This document shows, piece after piece, positions 12,429 to 24,760 of a DNA stretch of 64,000 bases. The position numbers and the translations under genes are program-made. This stretch comes from Trichoplax sp. H2 (Eukaryota > Placozoa > Uniplacotomia > Trichoplacea): the NCBI GenBank assembly GCA_003344405.1, contig NOWV01000123.1, forward strand, positions 164,548-228,547, written 5' to 3'. Position 1 is the stretch's first letter, and each line of letters begins with the position of its first letter. The notes under the pieces are model-generated. The model worked only from the letters and a program-made list of their open reading frames with translations, had not been told where the DNA came from and did not search any database.

Positions 12429-14733
12429 AGAAGTTGGCAGTTAGTAGAGTTTACTAATGGAAATTTGCCAACGTAGCCAACTAAGAGCAGCAAATAATTT
12501 TTAGCCAACCGCCACCATCTAACTTTCACGTTAAATGTACAATCGTGTACCTTGATGTCGGCTATAAAAGCGTAACACGAACTTGCTGGATGTATCACAG
12601 CACAGTACAGTACAGTCTCTAGACTACTAGTCTACTACATATAATATAGTGTACTGTATGTCTGTATATGTACAGTACACTGTACAGTATAATATCAAGA
12701 GGACAGTACTGTACTGTATGGTAGTAGTACTGTATACAGTACTGTACTGTACAGTGTACAGTCCAAGAACTGTCCTGCTAGTACAGTACTGTACAATACA
12801 CTACACTACACTTCTCCAAATCATTTGTTACAAATACTCTACAGTACAGTCTGTACTGCACCCTAGTAGTACTTTTGGTGTTGGGATACTGAATTATGGA
12901 AATGAGGTGAAAGTTCCTTTGAAAGGATACCGTTGTCTTGTCATGTGCAGTACAGTACTAAATAGTGATATAAAAAAATACACCTTTATATAAAGTGAAT
13001 GTCACTGCCTTTGTACCTCGGCTATCATCATGTTCTATACTGTAGTTCTAGTGACCATTCATAGACATTGGACAATGGAATGTACTGTAGATTGTACAGT
13101 GTACAGTACTGTAAAACGGCATCTTTGACTGAATCTGTTTTACAGTATAGCAACATCATGTACTGTACTGTACTGTACTGTACTGTACATGTATGTACAG
13201 TATAGTACTGTACAGTACAGTGAGACCCTTAGACTCTGAAGGTGTACAGTATAGGAACGTACAGGAGAACCGGCAAGCTAGAATACAGTATTCGATTACG
13301 ACTGGATTATCTGTCTTCATGTTGTTGTTTTTATGAATGATGTGAAGTTGAAATGTTGATGCATAATCAAAATTGAGCAGGGCGCCTAAAGTGCAATTCA
13401 ACAACATACTCATATATTGACAAAAATACTATACGGTAGTCACATACTGTACAAGGACGACTCAAATGTGTTTATACGCGTCAACTATACAGTATACAAG
13501 AAGTTAAATAACCTACTCGATCGTTGCTGCAATCTAATCATTCTAAAAAAGGATAAAGTTACCTTATAATCGTTGACTTTACTAAAGTCATTACGATTTC
13601 GTGATTTATACAGTAATATACTGATTGACTATAACCTGAACGAGCTTTCAGTAAAACGATTAGCTTCTTTCAAAATTGCTGGAGTCCCCCCTAATACAAT
13701 TCGCATGCAAGCAATTAGCACTCTTAGATCGACTTCACACGGCTCACAAAGAGCACTTTCTTTCAGTGCATTCATGCAACGAGTAAACAATACTCGACAG
13801 ATGCTGCAATTCCTACCATTGCATTTTTTGCCACCGCCAACAATGACGGAATAGTAGTTTTATTAAGTCATAATACAGTACCTGCACGATTATGAGAAAT
13901 CGATCACTGTTGTACAGTAGTCAACTATAGAATATACAGTGTAAAGAATTAACAAGCCACATAAATTCCTACAGATATCAAATATTAGCTCCTGTAGCAG
14001 TAGTAATCGTGTTTACAGACTGTATCTCTGTACTGCAGATGTGTGTATTATTACCGCAAAACTTAATCTATCATACACTTGGAAATTTCATGTTGTTAGT
14101 CTCACGTGCAGCAACAGCTGAATTAAAGCTGACCTAAACTTACCATCACTTACAGCAGTATGGTGCGTAGCTTCTTTCATATCAAACATGGATATACCGT
14201 TCATAGATTCAATAACGTAAAAGATAGAATTGTTGTAGGATTCCAATTGGCCAATCAATAGTTATAATAATCAATGCAGCAACAGTATTACAATATTCTC
14301 AAACAGAATTTATTGGTGGAAACGCGACCATTTCGTATGAAACAAGACGTTACGTATTTATTAATAGATGTATTATTAACTGCATGCTGTAAATATTACA
14401 GTATATATCATATGCAATATGGAAAAAATAATATCAAAATCACTCTATTTTAAAAAACTAAACTTGGAAATGCCGAGAAATACCACAGATAACATACAAT
14501 ATTCAGCATGACTTATATCGTTTTTAATAGCTGGTTTAGCGTGCTTAATGGGACAGCATTACTGAAGTTGATGCTTTCGTCTATTATATAATGAAAAGAT
14601 TACTAGGTTAGAAATAAGTAAAAAGTTGGATATACAATTGATTAAGGCAAATAGTGGTAATGCACAAGAGTAAATTCATAAAATATTGTAGACTTCAGAA
14701 GTACTCTTGAAATATACTAAATATCGTAAGATA
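12429..14733. other. intergenic between MED26 start and MTAP stop, with an unresolved open stretch
   Basis: Besides the palindromic cluster, 13573-13870 is unusually stop-poor. The + strand is open for 93 codons (13573-13854) without a good ATG. The minus strand is open from about 13860 to a TAG near 13631, encoding a cysteine-bearing peptide (CNGRNCSICRV...CEPCEVD...). Neither matches a family I recognise and several frames are open at once, so coding status is undecided. The rest, up to 14733, is AT-rich with no exon seen. Confidence 0.35.
12601..13245. repeat. GTAC-rich palindromic repeat cluster
   Basis: Dense runs of tacagtac, actgtac and ctgtacag, including an almost pure (TACTG)n pentamer array at about 13161-13189 and clusters at 12601-12800 and 13086-13110. 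Because TACAGTACTGTA is self-complementary, these stretches can fold on themselves. The cluster lies directly upstream of the MED26 start on the minus strand. The same motif is scattered through the first 28 kb of the window. Confidence 0.75.
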
Positions 14734-16593
14734 TTACATCGCTACCTTGGCTTCGTTGATTTCTTCTGTCCAATCCATTGCAGCAATTCGGGGTACAACA
14801 TCAAGAAGTAGATCAATAACTTTATTGATATTCTGCTTAAATGCGGCGAGTGCTAATTCGACCGTTACCTTCAAAGTAGTAAAATACAGACATAGTTTTT
14901 TTGAAACTGTGTTTTACTTTATGCAAAATATATATTTTAAATTTCTGTCACAACAACAGAAGAATAAGTAAGAGGAATAGAACTATGCACATTTAAACAA
15001 TTTCTTGGTGATTTTGGTTTTGCTCTAAGAATTGCAGCACACTGTCTGCTTTCTAGTAGGTTTTCAAAATAGTTGCATGATTATATTATGCAGTACTACT
15101 TACAGCTTGCTCCGTTTCTAACCAAGCATCATAATCCGTTGGAAGAGCTATACTTGCGTATAGTAGACCAGCTTCATTCGCAAGGCAGACTTCAGGTACA
15201 GTGGTCATATTTACAACAGTAGCCCCCCAGCTCTTGAAAAGTCTGCTTTCAGCTCTGGAAGAAAATCTGGGGCCCTCGATCGTCACTACAGTTCCTGACC
15301 GATGATGTTTCAGATTGAGGCTTGAAGCGCTGTTTGAAATGGTCTGAATAAAAATAACTCATTTAAAAAGATTCAAAAACTATTCACAGCAAGCTAATGC
15401 ACTTATTACTATCGAGACGCATGCATACTCGTACCTCTCGTAGCTTAGCACAGAAAGGCTCACTCATAGGGATGTGGCATACTCCGGCTGGGCTGTTTTG
15501 ATGACCATCATAGAAGGTAGAAGTTCTCTTAGTCGTACGATCAAGGAATTGATCAAGGATGACAATATCGCCAGGTTCGACATGTTGTTGCAATGACCCG
15601 CATGCAGTAGTTACAATTACATGTGTGCAGCCAGCTTGCTTCAAGGCGTCAATATTAGCGCGAAAGTTTACATTGGTCGGCATGATGGAATGTTTACGAC
15701 CATGCCTATGGACGTAATTAATTAATGATTACACTAAATTTAATACTATACTATACATTATTATTATTTATTAGTTGTTATATTATTGACAGGATTACGG
15801 TGATCTGACACTATCTTGCATTGTAGCAATACAGTTAAGAATGAGTTGCTTATCGAAATGCATAGACTGTGTGTATTTAATTCTCACCGTGCTAATAAAA
15901 CACAAGGAACGCCTTTAATTTTTCCAGATATTAGTTGATCAGAAGGCTGTAAAATCATCAGGTAAAAGCTGCTTGAGACACTAATATAATCGTATTAATA
16001 ACTACTCCATATTTATTTATGCTATATAGACTACTTCATTTTGCAATGAACAGTTAATATTTTCTTCTAGCATCAATAAAGAGCGTATCATTCAATCAAT
16101 GCTACCTTGCCGTATGGTGTATCATATTCCTTTTCTACTCTCTCATCAAGAATATTAGGATTATCAAGCCCCGTGCCACCAATTATGCCTATCTAAAATA
16201 GAGGATATGTATTGCTATACTTTAGCTTAGAAATGGTTTGAAAAAATTTAAAATTGAATGCAGCTATTGCAAGTCGGCAATACCGTAGCCACCTAGTTGC
16301 AAATACTTCTGGTGCAATTAAGTTTGTCGACACAAATTTGTATGCGCGGAAGACGGCATAGTTAAATGAACGTGGAGCATAAACGTAATACTGTACCGAT
16401 CGATCAAGATTTCATTGCTAATTGCAAAACTACACTTTATGCATGTACTGTACGAATATATGGCATAATCCAATTCACAGTTAATAAAGTACGCGTATGT
16501 GTACGATTAAATAACGTCTGATTGCTGTAGATTTTATATTAATCAATGAAATAGCATTTTCCATTTTACGCGTAAACTTACTTTTACTGACAT
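14734..16593 (-). CDS. MTAP: S-methyl-5'-thioadenosine phosphorylase, 6 exons
   Basis: A cytosolic purine-nucleoside-phosphorylase-family enzyme that splits 5'-methylthioadenosine, the by-product of polyamine synthesis, into adenine and methylthioribose-1-phosphate for methionine salvage. Exons on the minus strand: 16593-16582 (only MSVK), 16192-16106, 15946-15888, 15705-15435, 15343-15104, 14868-14734. These sum to 804 nt, or 267 residues against 283 in human. [11 protein letters not shown] (from about residue 6), [57 protein letters not shown] and TDYD are all in place, covering phosphate, ribose and base contacts of the family. The tiny first exon is set by ATG, a gtaagt donor and phase 0. 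Its start lies 580 bp from the oppositely oriented PRKCSH start. Very secure. Confidence 0.96.
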
Positions 16594-17173
16594 CTTGAAT
16601 TTCTGCAAGTACCTTGTACGCCTAAATTAACTAATTAATTAGCAGAAAGTCGATAACTTGGGTGGGTAATTGAATCAATCAATCTGATCTTTCTGGATAG
16701 TATCTTGGACTGGTTGGTATTAGAACATGTGCATTACCATTTGACTGCATATTAATAACCTTACTCGTATTACTAGTGGGGTTACAATACACTACCTGGG
16801 ACTAAATGAAAACCAGAGGGACAGATGGACACGAAACGGTCGCTCTATACAGTACAGTATAGTAAACGCTTTCAGTGATAGAATGACCACCCGGTACAAC
16901 TTTTGATTGAGTACATGGCCTCCCCCTCACACCTGACTAATGACTACTACAATATATCCTACAGACGCATGACACGTATGCACGAGTTTGCGCGTTCACT
17001 CGAACTACGGTAGAGCTTCAATGACCGTTTCGCTAGCGAATTTCTTCATATTCAAAAGTCTGTTACAGAATCTCTAGGTACCTAAAGTGGAGAGTTGAAC
17101 ATCAATTTCCTTTCCTGTACAGTAATTCTCGAATCTTTACAGTTTAGACAGTTAAGGAGTTGGTCGATTGAAA
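16594..17173. promoter_or_regulatory. shared head-to-head promoter region of MTAP and PRKCSH
   Basis: The 580 bp between two divergent start codons must hold both 5' UTRs and both promoters. It contains a tacagtacagtata motif near 16850 and locally higher GC than the introns around it (about 16900-17100). No TATA box could be assigned with confidence. Confidence 0.5.
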
Positions 17174-20100
17174 ATGACTGCCCAGAAATACCTTTGGTTT
17201 ACTCTTACTTGCCTTTTTTACACAAGTTTGCTCGCTAGTATTGGTTATGCTGGCTCAGGATTACCTAAGGGTGCTCAACCATCACGTAAGTTGTCCATGA
17301 TAATAAACGAGTATCATTAATTATTGTAATCACTTGCACCAAAATTTCTTAAACCTTGACGTCGAAATAGTATTCTATACGTGTACATGAGCTGCGATGG
17401 AGCTTTATTGAGTTAGCATATACAATAAGCTTGAACAGCAGCATGAAGGCATTTTATGGAAATGACGACGACGATTTATCGTTGATACAATTAGCTTGTA
17501 TTTGGATTTCTTTTACTACACTACTGTACTGTACACTGATCTAGAATTGAAATTGAAGACTATGAACACAGATTGTCATATCTAGCAATTTAAGAATCGA
17601 CATTTATAGTAAATTGGTATCATAATCCCAAACAGTAAAATTATACTGTTATCAAATAATGCAGTCGCTAGTGTAATTCTAGAGCAGCGATCAACTTATC
17701 TTTCGAGATTCTGCTGTAATATCGTGTGCCTTTAGGGAAACAGATGACTAGGAAATAGAAAAACTCATATGATTGCCCCATTAGCAACGGCTTACGTGTA
17801 TATCAGTCTGTATCCATACGAATAGATAGAACATTGTAAATAATTCCGACAATAAAACACGTCAAACGTAAGACTAGGTTTAGTGCTCATGTTCTATGTT
17901 CCACTTACTATGCAGTACATCAGAATTTGCACAGTCTTATTTTACGTCTATTATACCCACACCTTTGTCACTAGGTCATCGAAAGTAGTGGCTGTATTAA
18001 TTGAATATTTACTGCAACTCCATGGAAGGTGCAGCTAAATATGATGTACCAGACGTACTCTAGATCATCCCCATGATAGATTACTTATACTATAGAATAC
18101 TATAATTATATACATCTAATTTAACTAAATTATGCAGTAGTATAGATATATAAATTGCTATCAATGAATTATTATACTTGAATTAATATGATTGTAGTTT
18201 ATAATTGCAATACTGATATGGTTATTCGTACTAAGTACGAACCAATTTATTTGCGGTCTACTGCAAATCAACTATATAAGCCGTATATAAATTCACGATG
18301 TATTTGATTGCTATGCCACTGCAATATCATTCTCATTTATAAACAACCGGCGTCATACAGTATCTCACGTAGTTCACGTTGCATATGTTAAGCTTATCTT
18401 GGTGTTATACTAAGACAATTGTACTTAAATTATATATTATAGTTGCTTCGAACTATGACTCCAGCCGTCCTTTCCGATGCTTGAACGGATTAGCAACTAT
18501 TGATTTCACTAGCGTGAACGACAATTACTGTGACTGTTCTGATGGAAGTGATGAACCAGGTAATATACTGCTCTATATATCAGTAATTTTAAAGCGTAAC
18601 AAAAGTGATATTTATGTGCGTATGTCTTTCAATACATGTCCCATGGCTGATATAATTTAAGATTAAAAGTTATATTTGTGCTAATATCCACGTAACTACC
18701 AACTCTTTGATAATCTGTAGATACATTACATTGCGTTGAATAAAACTGTGGATGTAGTGTATTAGTTTGAGGGTATTCCAAGTTTGCAATTTATGCTTTT
18801 CGATTGCAAGGATGACCAAATTACTTACATCAATATTAATGAATTTTAAGGTCAAAAATTCACTTTTATTTCACGAGCCTGACTAAGAACCGAATTTGAG
18901 TAGCTCGTAGTAGAGTGCACGACTGGATAGTTCGTCAAATGCTTCAATAATGATTAAATATTATTGCTTATGGCTGTATTCTCTCTGTACACGCATACTG
19001 GCCTAAATGATCGTTTCCACTACAGTATAATTGAAAGCTTACTTGGAAAGAATTATCTTAAAGTTCAAACACAGTATCAATAGTATCGTTAAATCTAATT
19101 CATCTCGTTTCGTTTCGTCGTTATTTCTAGGCACGTCTGCTTGCCCAAATGGTCGATTTTATTGCCATAATGTTGGTTATAAACCGTTGATATTTCCTTC
19201 TTCTCGCGTAAATGATGGCATTTGTGGTAAGACATATAATTGTGATTGAATAATGAATCAATTTACAACGTTGATACAGTAGTTATAGTTAAAATAGATA
19301 TCCCGAATAATTTACTCTTAGTACCTAGTAATATTATAATTATATCGACAAAGTAGTACAGGTCCAAGGCAGTCAAAAGCTAAGCCACAGATCAGTAGTG
19401 GAACAGCTGAGCGTACTCATACATGTAACATTTAAGATGGATGTTGCTACTGTTAAAAATATGAACGATTCAGCTGCTACAGTCTATATCAAATATATTC
19501 CTGTTAATTATTCCTTATTTTTATATCCATTGCGATTTTGTAGCTATTCTATTGTAAAAGGCAAAAAGATCAATAGTGCGTTATTCGAATTGGCTATAAT
19601 ATCATCCTGTTAAACTGACAGTCGTTGTTGTTACTTTACTATCTATGGACATGTTAATGTATGGTATAGTATGCTTTTTGAAATTAATTACTGTACTAGT
19701 AGAGAACAACAATTGCTCATACTGTTGCTAATAGTCTGGATATTATTAGTGAACAAATACGATCGAAAGTATTCACATTCGACTAGACTTTCCTAAAAAT
19801 AACAACTTCCTCAATTAACCTTACTCTTAGTACAGTATAATGCCTTATCTATAGATACAAGTTTCAATATCACTTCATTCATATAATGCTCGTGGGCTCT
19901 GTAATCAAATAACAAGGCACTTAAAATATATGGGAATGAAATTTTTAACTTATAAAAACATTGAAAAATTATTATTGTGATTATTATAATTATAGTTCTA
20001 TTAATAATATTTTTAAATGAACTAAAATAGATTGTTGTGATGGTACGGATGAATATGACGGTAAAATTTCTTGCCAGAATACATGCGAGTCAGTACTTGT

Positions 20101-23100
20101 TTTTTTATTCAATTAAATACCGTGAAATAATCAGTACTATGAGGATATATCCATATCGATCTATTTCTATGCGTGACTCTTTTAGTGAAGTAGGAGCTAA
20201 ATATCGCGAAGAGTTGAGAAAATTGCAAGAGGAAGCTGAAAAGGTTGAGTAAATTATTTTTATGCATGGATGGTGTATTTGAATTGCCAATGTTCAATAT
20301 TTTAAATCTGCAATAACGTAATCTTGAGACAATGGCCCAAAGTCAATAGGAATTGCTAAATTTACCCTCAAATAGGGCTATGTGATGCGATTACAATATG
20401 CAAAGGAGGGTTTAGAAGCTAAAGAAAAATATAAGGTTCGTTCTATCTGTATTACGTAGACATTTTTAATTTTGTGTTTCAACAAATTCTATATATTCAC
20501 TAGAGTCGATTGATTACGTGCTATATTGCGTATAAATATAATACAGTATTTGGAACTAATTGTGTTCTTATTAGGCAAAACTGCAATCGTTGAAAGCAGA
20601 TATTGAAACTGTTAGGCAGAAAGCTTCAGAGCTTGAAGGTAACTCAATTGTACTTCACGACCCTATCATTTATCTGGTTTCCTATTGTGATATTTGCTTT
20701 TTTATCGGAATACCTTATGTTGTAATGGTGGTGTAGATCATTTACAGTATCATGGGTATTGAATATGTCATTTCAGTTGCTAATATTTAACACGTTACAC
20801 TCGCTATATGATATTCGATAATAATCACACGATAATACCGAAGGCATACAATGCAAAGCATAGTTTTTTTGTATAAGCGACCAAATTTCTTACAGTTAAC
20901 TTAATTCTTTATTTAAATGGATAGCAAAAAAGAGTGAAGCCGAAAAATCTGAAAAGGAGAGATTAGACGCTTTCGAAAAGGAATGGGAAGGTATAGTCAA
21001 TTCTACATCGGTAGCTATTAAAATACGTCTATACATTGTATTGCACCATTGTTTATTGCAGAAACTAAGGCTAAGAAACGCGAAGAATATTATAATAGTA
21101 AATCGAAGAGTACTTTCGACGAGCTTGATAGCAATAAAGACGGCAGGTGATACGTTTATAAGATAAGTTAGAATCACCGTTTGTCAAACGTTTCACTAAC
21201 AACTGTTGTAACGAACGCGCAGTATCACCGTCAACGAAATCATTGGAAATCTCGCATTTGATGCCGACGGCAATGGTGAAGTGAGTGAAGAGGAAGCAAA
21301 AGTAAGATTTATAAACTAAATTTTCATATTTTTCCTACAAAATACTAATGTAGATAAACCTTAACCATTTTAGCAAGCCCTAGGAGAAGCCGGCATAATT
21401 TCAAGTTATGATAATTTTATGTCTGATGTGTGGCCAAAGTTTAATGATAAGCTGGTTCAGATAAAACCTCAAGTAACTAGAAATCTGGGGTTCAATTTAT
21501 ACGTAGAAAATACATAAGCTAACTATATATATCATATTTTTAGGGGTTGGACTCTGGTGAGCGCTCGATGGAGTAAGTGATGCGTTGTTATCTACAATTT
21601 TGTCAAAAATTTTCGCTATATGAATTGCATACCTTCATGAAATTATAGACAACCCGCTGATAGCCATGAAGTAAACATCGATGACGACATCGTAGCTGAA
21701 GATGAAGATGAAGCTGCAAAGGAACATGTAGCTGTAGCGCAAGGTGTGTACAGCAAGGATTAGGTCTAGCTAAGTATTATTTCTAGAAAATAGTAAAGTT
21801 ACGGGTGCAATAAATCTATCTGATGTCATAGTAATTATTATTGTGAGATACTATCGCCTTTTTTATTGCCTTTTGTTGGCAACTAATATTAGCAAGTATA
21901 GGACTTTACAAGTATGATTATTGTTCCTTAACTTTACTGATTTTACCACACCCTAAACACTATATGAGACTCAGCATTAAAATAGCGTATTAAGTTGATA
22001 TACACTAATTTTGTTTTTATTCCCTTTCCGTTAACCTGTAGAAGAAGACATGTACGGTCAAAAACCTGAACATGATGAAGAATTAAAAAATCTCGTTGCA
22101 GGTATAACTCAACTATCCTTAGCAATGATGTCGATGTTGATATCGCTTTACTATTTAATTCCCATGATTACAGTAAACAGTAATCAAGCTTTATAAAATA
22201 GTATTCCATGTCTATTTTACCACAAAAATCTATTGTTATACAATTAATATGCACTGAAAGTTATCATTTTCAACTCTTGTGTAAAAATATACTTACATTA
22301 ACAAAAAACAGTGGCTGATAAAGCTCGGCAAGAATATAAGGCTGCGGAAGACAATAAGAACAATATGGAGAATGAAATCCAGTAAGACAAACTATTTACT
22401 TTGAGATTGTGTTACTTGTGACAGTGGAGCTGTAACAAAGCTGAATTTGTCATTTTGTTACAGGGAGATCGAGAAGGTACTAGGTAGTGACTTTGGATCG
22501 GAAGAGGAATTTGCCTACCTACGAGGCAAATGCTATCAATTTACCGATAGAGAGTGTGTATTTATTGAGTCTAATTGGTTGTCATACTGTATAAACTCAC
22601 ATGTCGGCAGCTTATATAATTAAACCAATTGTAATTATCTATTGGTTCTAGATACACTTATGAGCTTTGTCCGTTTGACAAGGTAACACAAACTTCAAAA
22701 TCAGGAGGTTCACAAACATCATTAGGGTATGTTATATATACGACAAGGATATGCGGTATATTATAATGTATATGATGACATGAAAAGTAAAAAGCGCTGC
22801 TGCGCTCCTAATTATTTCGATTGCAGTACATGGGGTTCCTGGGTTGGAGCAGAAAACAAATACTCTAAAATGAAATACGAAGGAGGCCAAAATTGTTGGA
22901 ATGGCCCTGACCGATCAGCGACAGTCAGTATACTGATACTACTAGTCTTAGATATAAATTTACTAACATTGCTTTCAACCAATTGAGTTGATTACATCAT
23001 ATTTGCATTTCGTAGATCGTCATATCCTGCGGTACTGAAGATTCATTGATATCGGCATCAGAGCCTAATCGATGCGAATATTTGATGGAATTTAAAACCC

Positions 23101-23150
23101 CTGCTGCTTGTTTTTCTAGAGGCAATAAGAACTCTCACGACGAATTATAA
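17174..23150 (+). CDS. PRKCSH: glucosidase II subunit beta (ER lectin/retention subunit), 19 exons
   Basis: Non-catalytic subunit that holds glucosidase II in the ER and presents N-glycans for glucose trimming in the calnexin cycle. Exons: 17174-17285, 18443-18559, 19131-19226, 20031-20088, 20186-20243, 20376-20435, 20575-20638, 20925-20990, 21062-21146, 21223-21301, 21374-21472, 21544-21572, 21649-21743, 22042-22101, 22312-22381, 22464-22553, 22652-22726, 22827-22923, 23016-23150. They sum to 1545 nt, 514 residues (human 528). Order of parts: hydrophobic signal peptide ([12 protein letters not shown]), two LDL-receptor class A-like repeats ([26 protein letters not shown]), charged coiled coil, EF-hand-like loop (DSNKDGR...[12 protein letters not shown]), a short acidic stretch, and an MRH lectin domain ([32 protein letters not shown]). 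It ends in HDEL, the ER retrieval signal. Intron 1 (1.16 kb) is the longest. An AATAAA at 23377 is a plausible poly(A) signal. Confidence 0.96.
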
Positions 23151-24760
23151 TTATTAGAAATAATGTTATATTTCTTGCCAATTTAAACATTACTGATCCC
23201 ATGTGAAACAGTGACGGCGTTATTTTATGTTCAACTAATATTCGATTACATAGTTGACAGAAAGTGAAATAGCTTAAATATTTTTAAATGTAGTAATTAC
23301 TGATGTAAATGATGTTAACTGGGTTTTGAGCCAATTCCTGAAATTTGTGATTTACTAATTAATTAATTATTAATTAAATAAAATTTTATCTACAATTTAT
23401 TTTACCGAGGACGTACGCCTATAAAAATCAAGTAGCACCTGTGTATCATCTAATGTATTTGACGTATGCAGTTTTACTAATATTTTTATGGGCAAGACCT
23501 AGCTTGCGCGTATGTTGTTCCACCTATTAAAATAGTGGTTAAAGCGACATACCATGTATCTATACGAGTATAGAGAGAGAGACATACAGTACTGTATAAC
23601 TTCGATATATCGTCCATTCGTACTTTTATAATTGTAAATAGATGCAAATAATAGCATGGTACAGTAAAACCGTCGACTGGATGTCACTAACCGATTTTGC
23701 TAGACATTAGTCGTGCAATCCGTCGCTTTGATGACGGGAGCATGCGTCACGACATCTTTACTGATAGTGTAGTACAGTATAATAAAAAAAACAATTTTAT
23801 TGCAAGCTAGAGTAACTTGGCGCACTTGGCTTCTTTCCACTGCAGTACTATGCATCGAGTAACAATAACTCGTACTACGAAACGCTTTGACACAATTGAA
23901 GTCAATGCCAATCTACTGTACGCTGGAGTCAATGAGTTCATGGCAATCTAGCTGTACCAGAGTCAGGGATCAACGGAACTTGTTGACTTCTGAGTATAGC
24001 AAGCTAAAACCACTGCGGTCAGCCAGTATTGACTCCAAGCACGGCGAATGCACTCATCGCGGAGACAAAAACAAACTCAACATCCGGTGATGTCATGTCA
24101 TCATGACGCTAGAGAAAATATCTACAGTACCAAAGTCACCGGTGCACACTGTGTACGTATAGTACTGTACCAGCGCGATTCACTTGGATGGCAAGATGGC
24201 GTCGACAATTTAAAGTTGCAATGAGTTGACACTCGTGTTCAAAATCTATATGTACATGAGCTATTGGCCTACGTCTACATAGAAAATTGGATCTACTTTG
24301 GGCTTGATTTAGCCTACACAGTTTCTTTTCCTTGGTGCCACCGAAGTTCATTCCGCTGTCCACCTACAGTACTGTACTATACTGGACGGTGATGTTGTCA
24401 TTCCTTTCCTAACGACACACGGAACCGGTCCGAAACTGGTCTCGATGAATAAAGTACGTTGTCATTGGTCACACTACCAGCATTGGTAGTGTGACCACTC
24501 TAGTGTCAATGGAATAGAGTACAATCAGTAGTGCACAAAAGTACTGTACTGAACACTATCTTGATGAAAAAGCAGCCACATCAACCACTGCGGTAACCGG
24601 GCAGGTAATAACGTCATCAGCCGCTAGGACCCGGTATGAGAGACAATAGCATGCAAGGGCTGTGCAGTACACTGCAGTAGACAGTGTCAACAGGAGTGGA
24701 TGTTCCACAAGTTCAATTTCTATACTGGTTGCTAGAGTGCCGATTTAAGGAATTGGATCA
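23151..24760. other. intergenic between PRKCSH and FAF1, with FAF1 promoter
   Basis: The first 250 bp is probably PRKCSH 3' UTR. From about 23690 to 24760 the DNA is visibly richer in GC than elsewhere and carries several cagtactg motifs and a perfect 14-bp hairpin. Small open frames (for example 23887-24090 on + and 24136-24363 on -) resemble nothing I know and are probably by-products of the higher GC. The FAF1 promoter should lie here. Confidence 0.45.
24466..24497. repeat. perfect 14-bp hairpin, 4-nt loop
   Basis: tggtcacactacca, loop gcat, then tggtagtgtgacca. It is about 260 bp upstream of the FAF1 start codon and could be a cruciform-forming or protein-binding site in the promoter region, or a small repeat remnant. 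Confidence 0.7.

Noticed and set aside
23499-24363. Several ORFs of 60-75 codons between PRKCSH and FAF1
   Set aside because: They overlap on both strands, give no recognisable peptide and coincide with a GC-richer promoter stretch.
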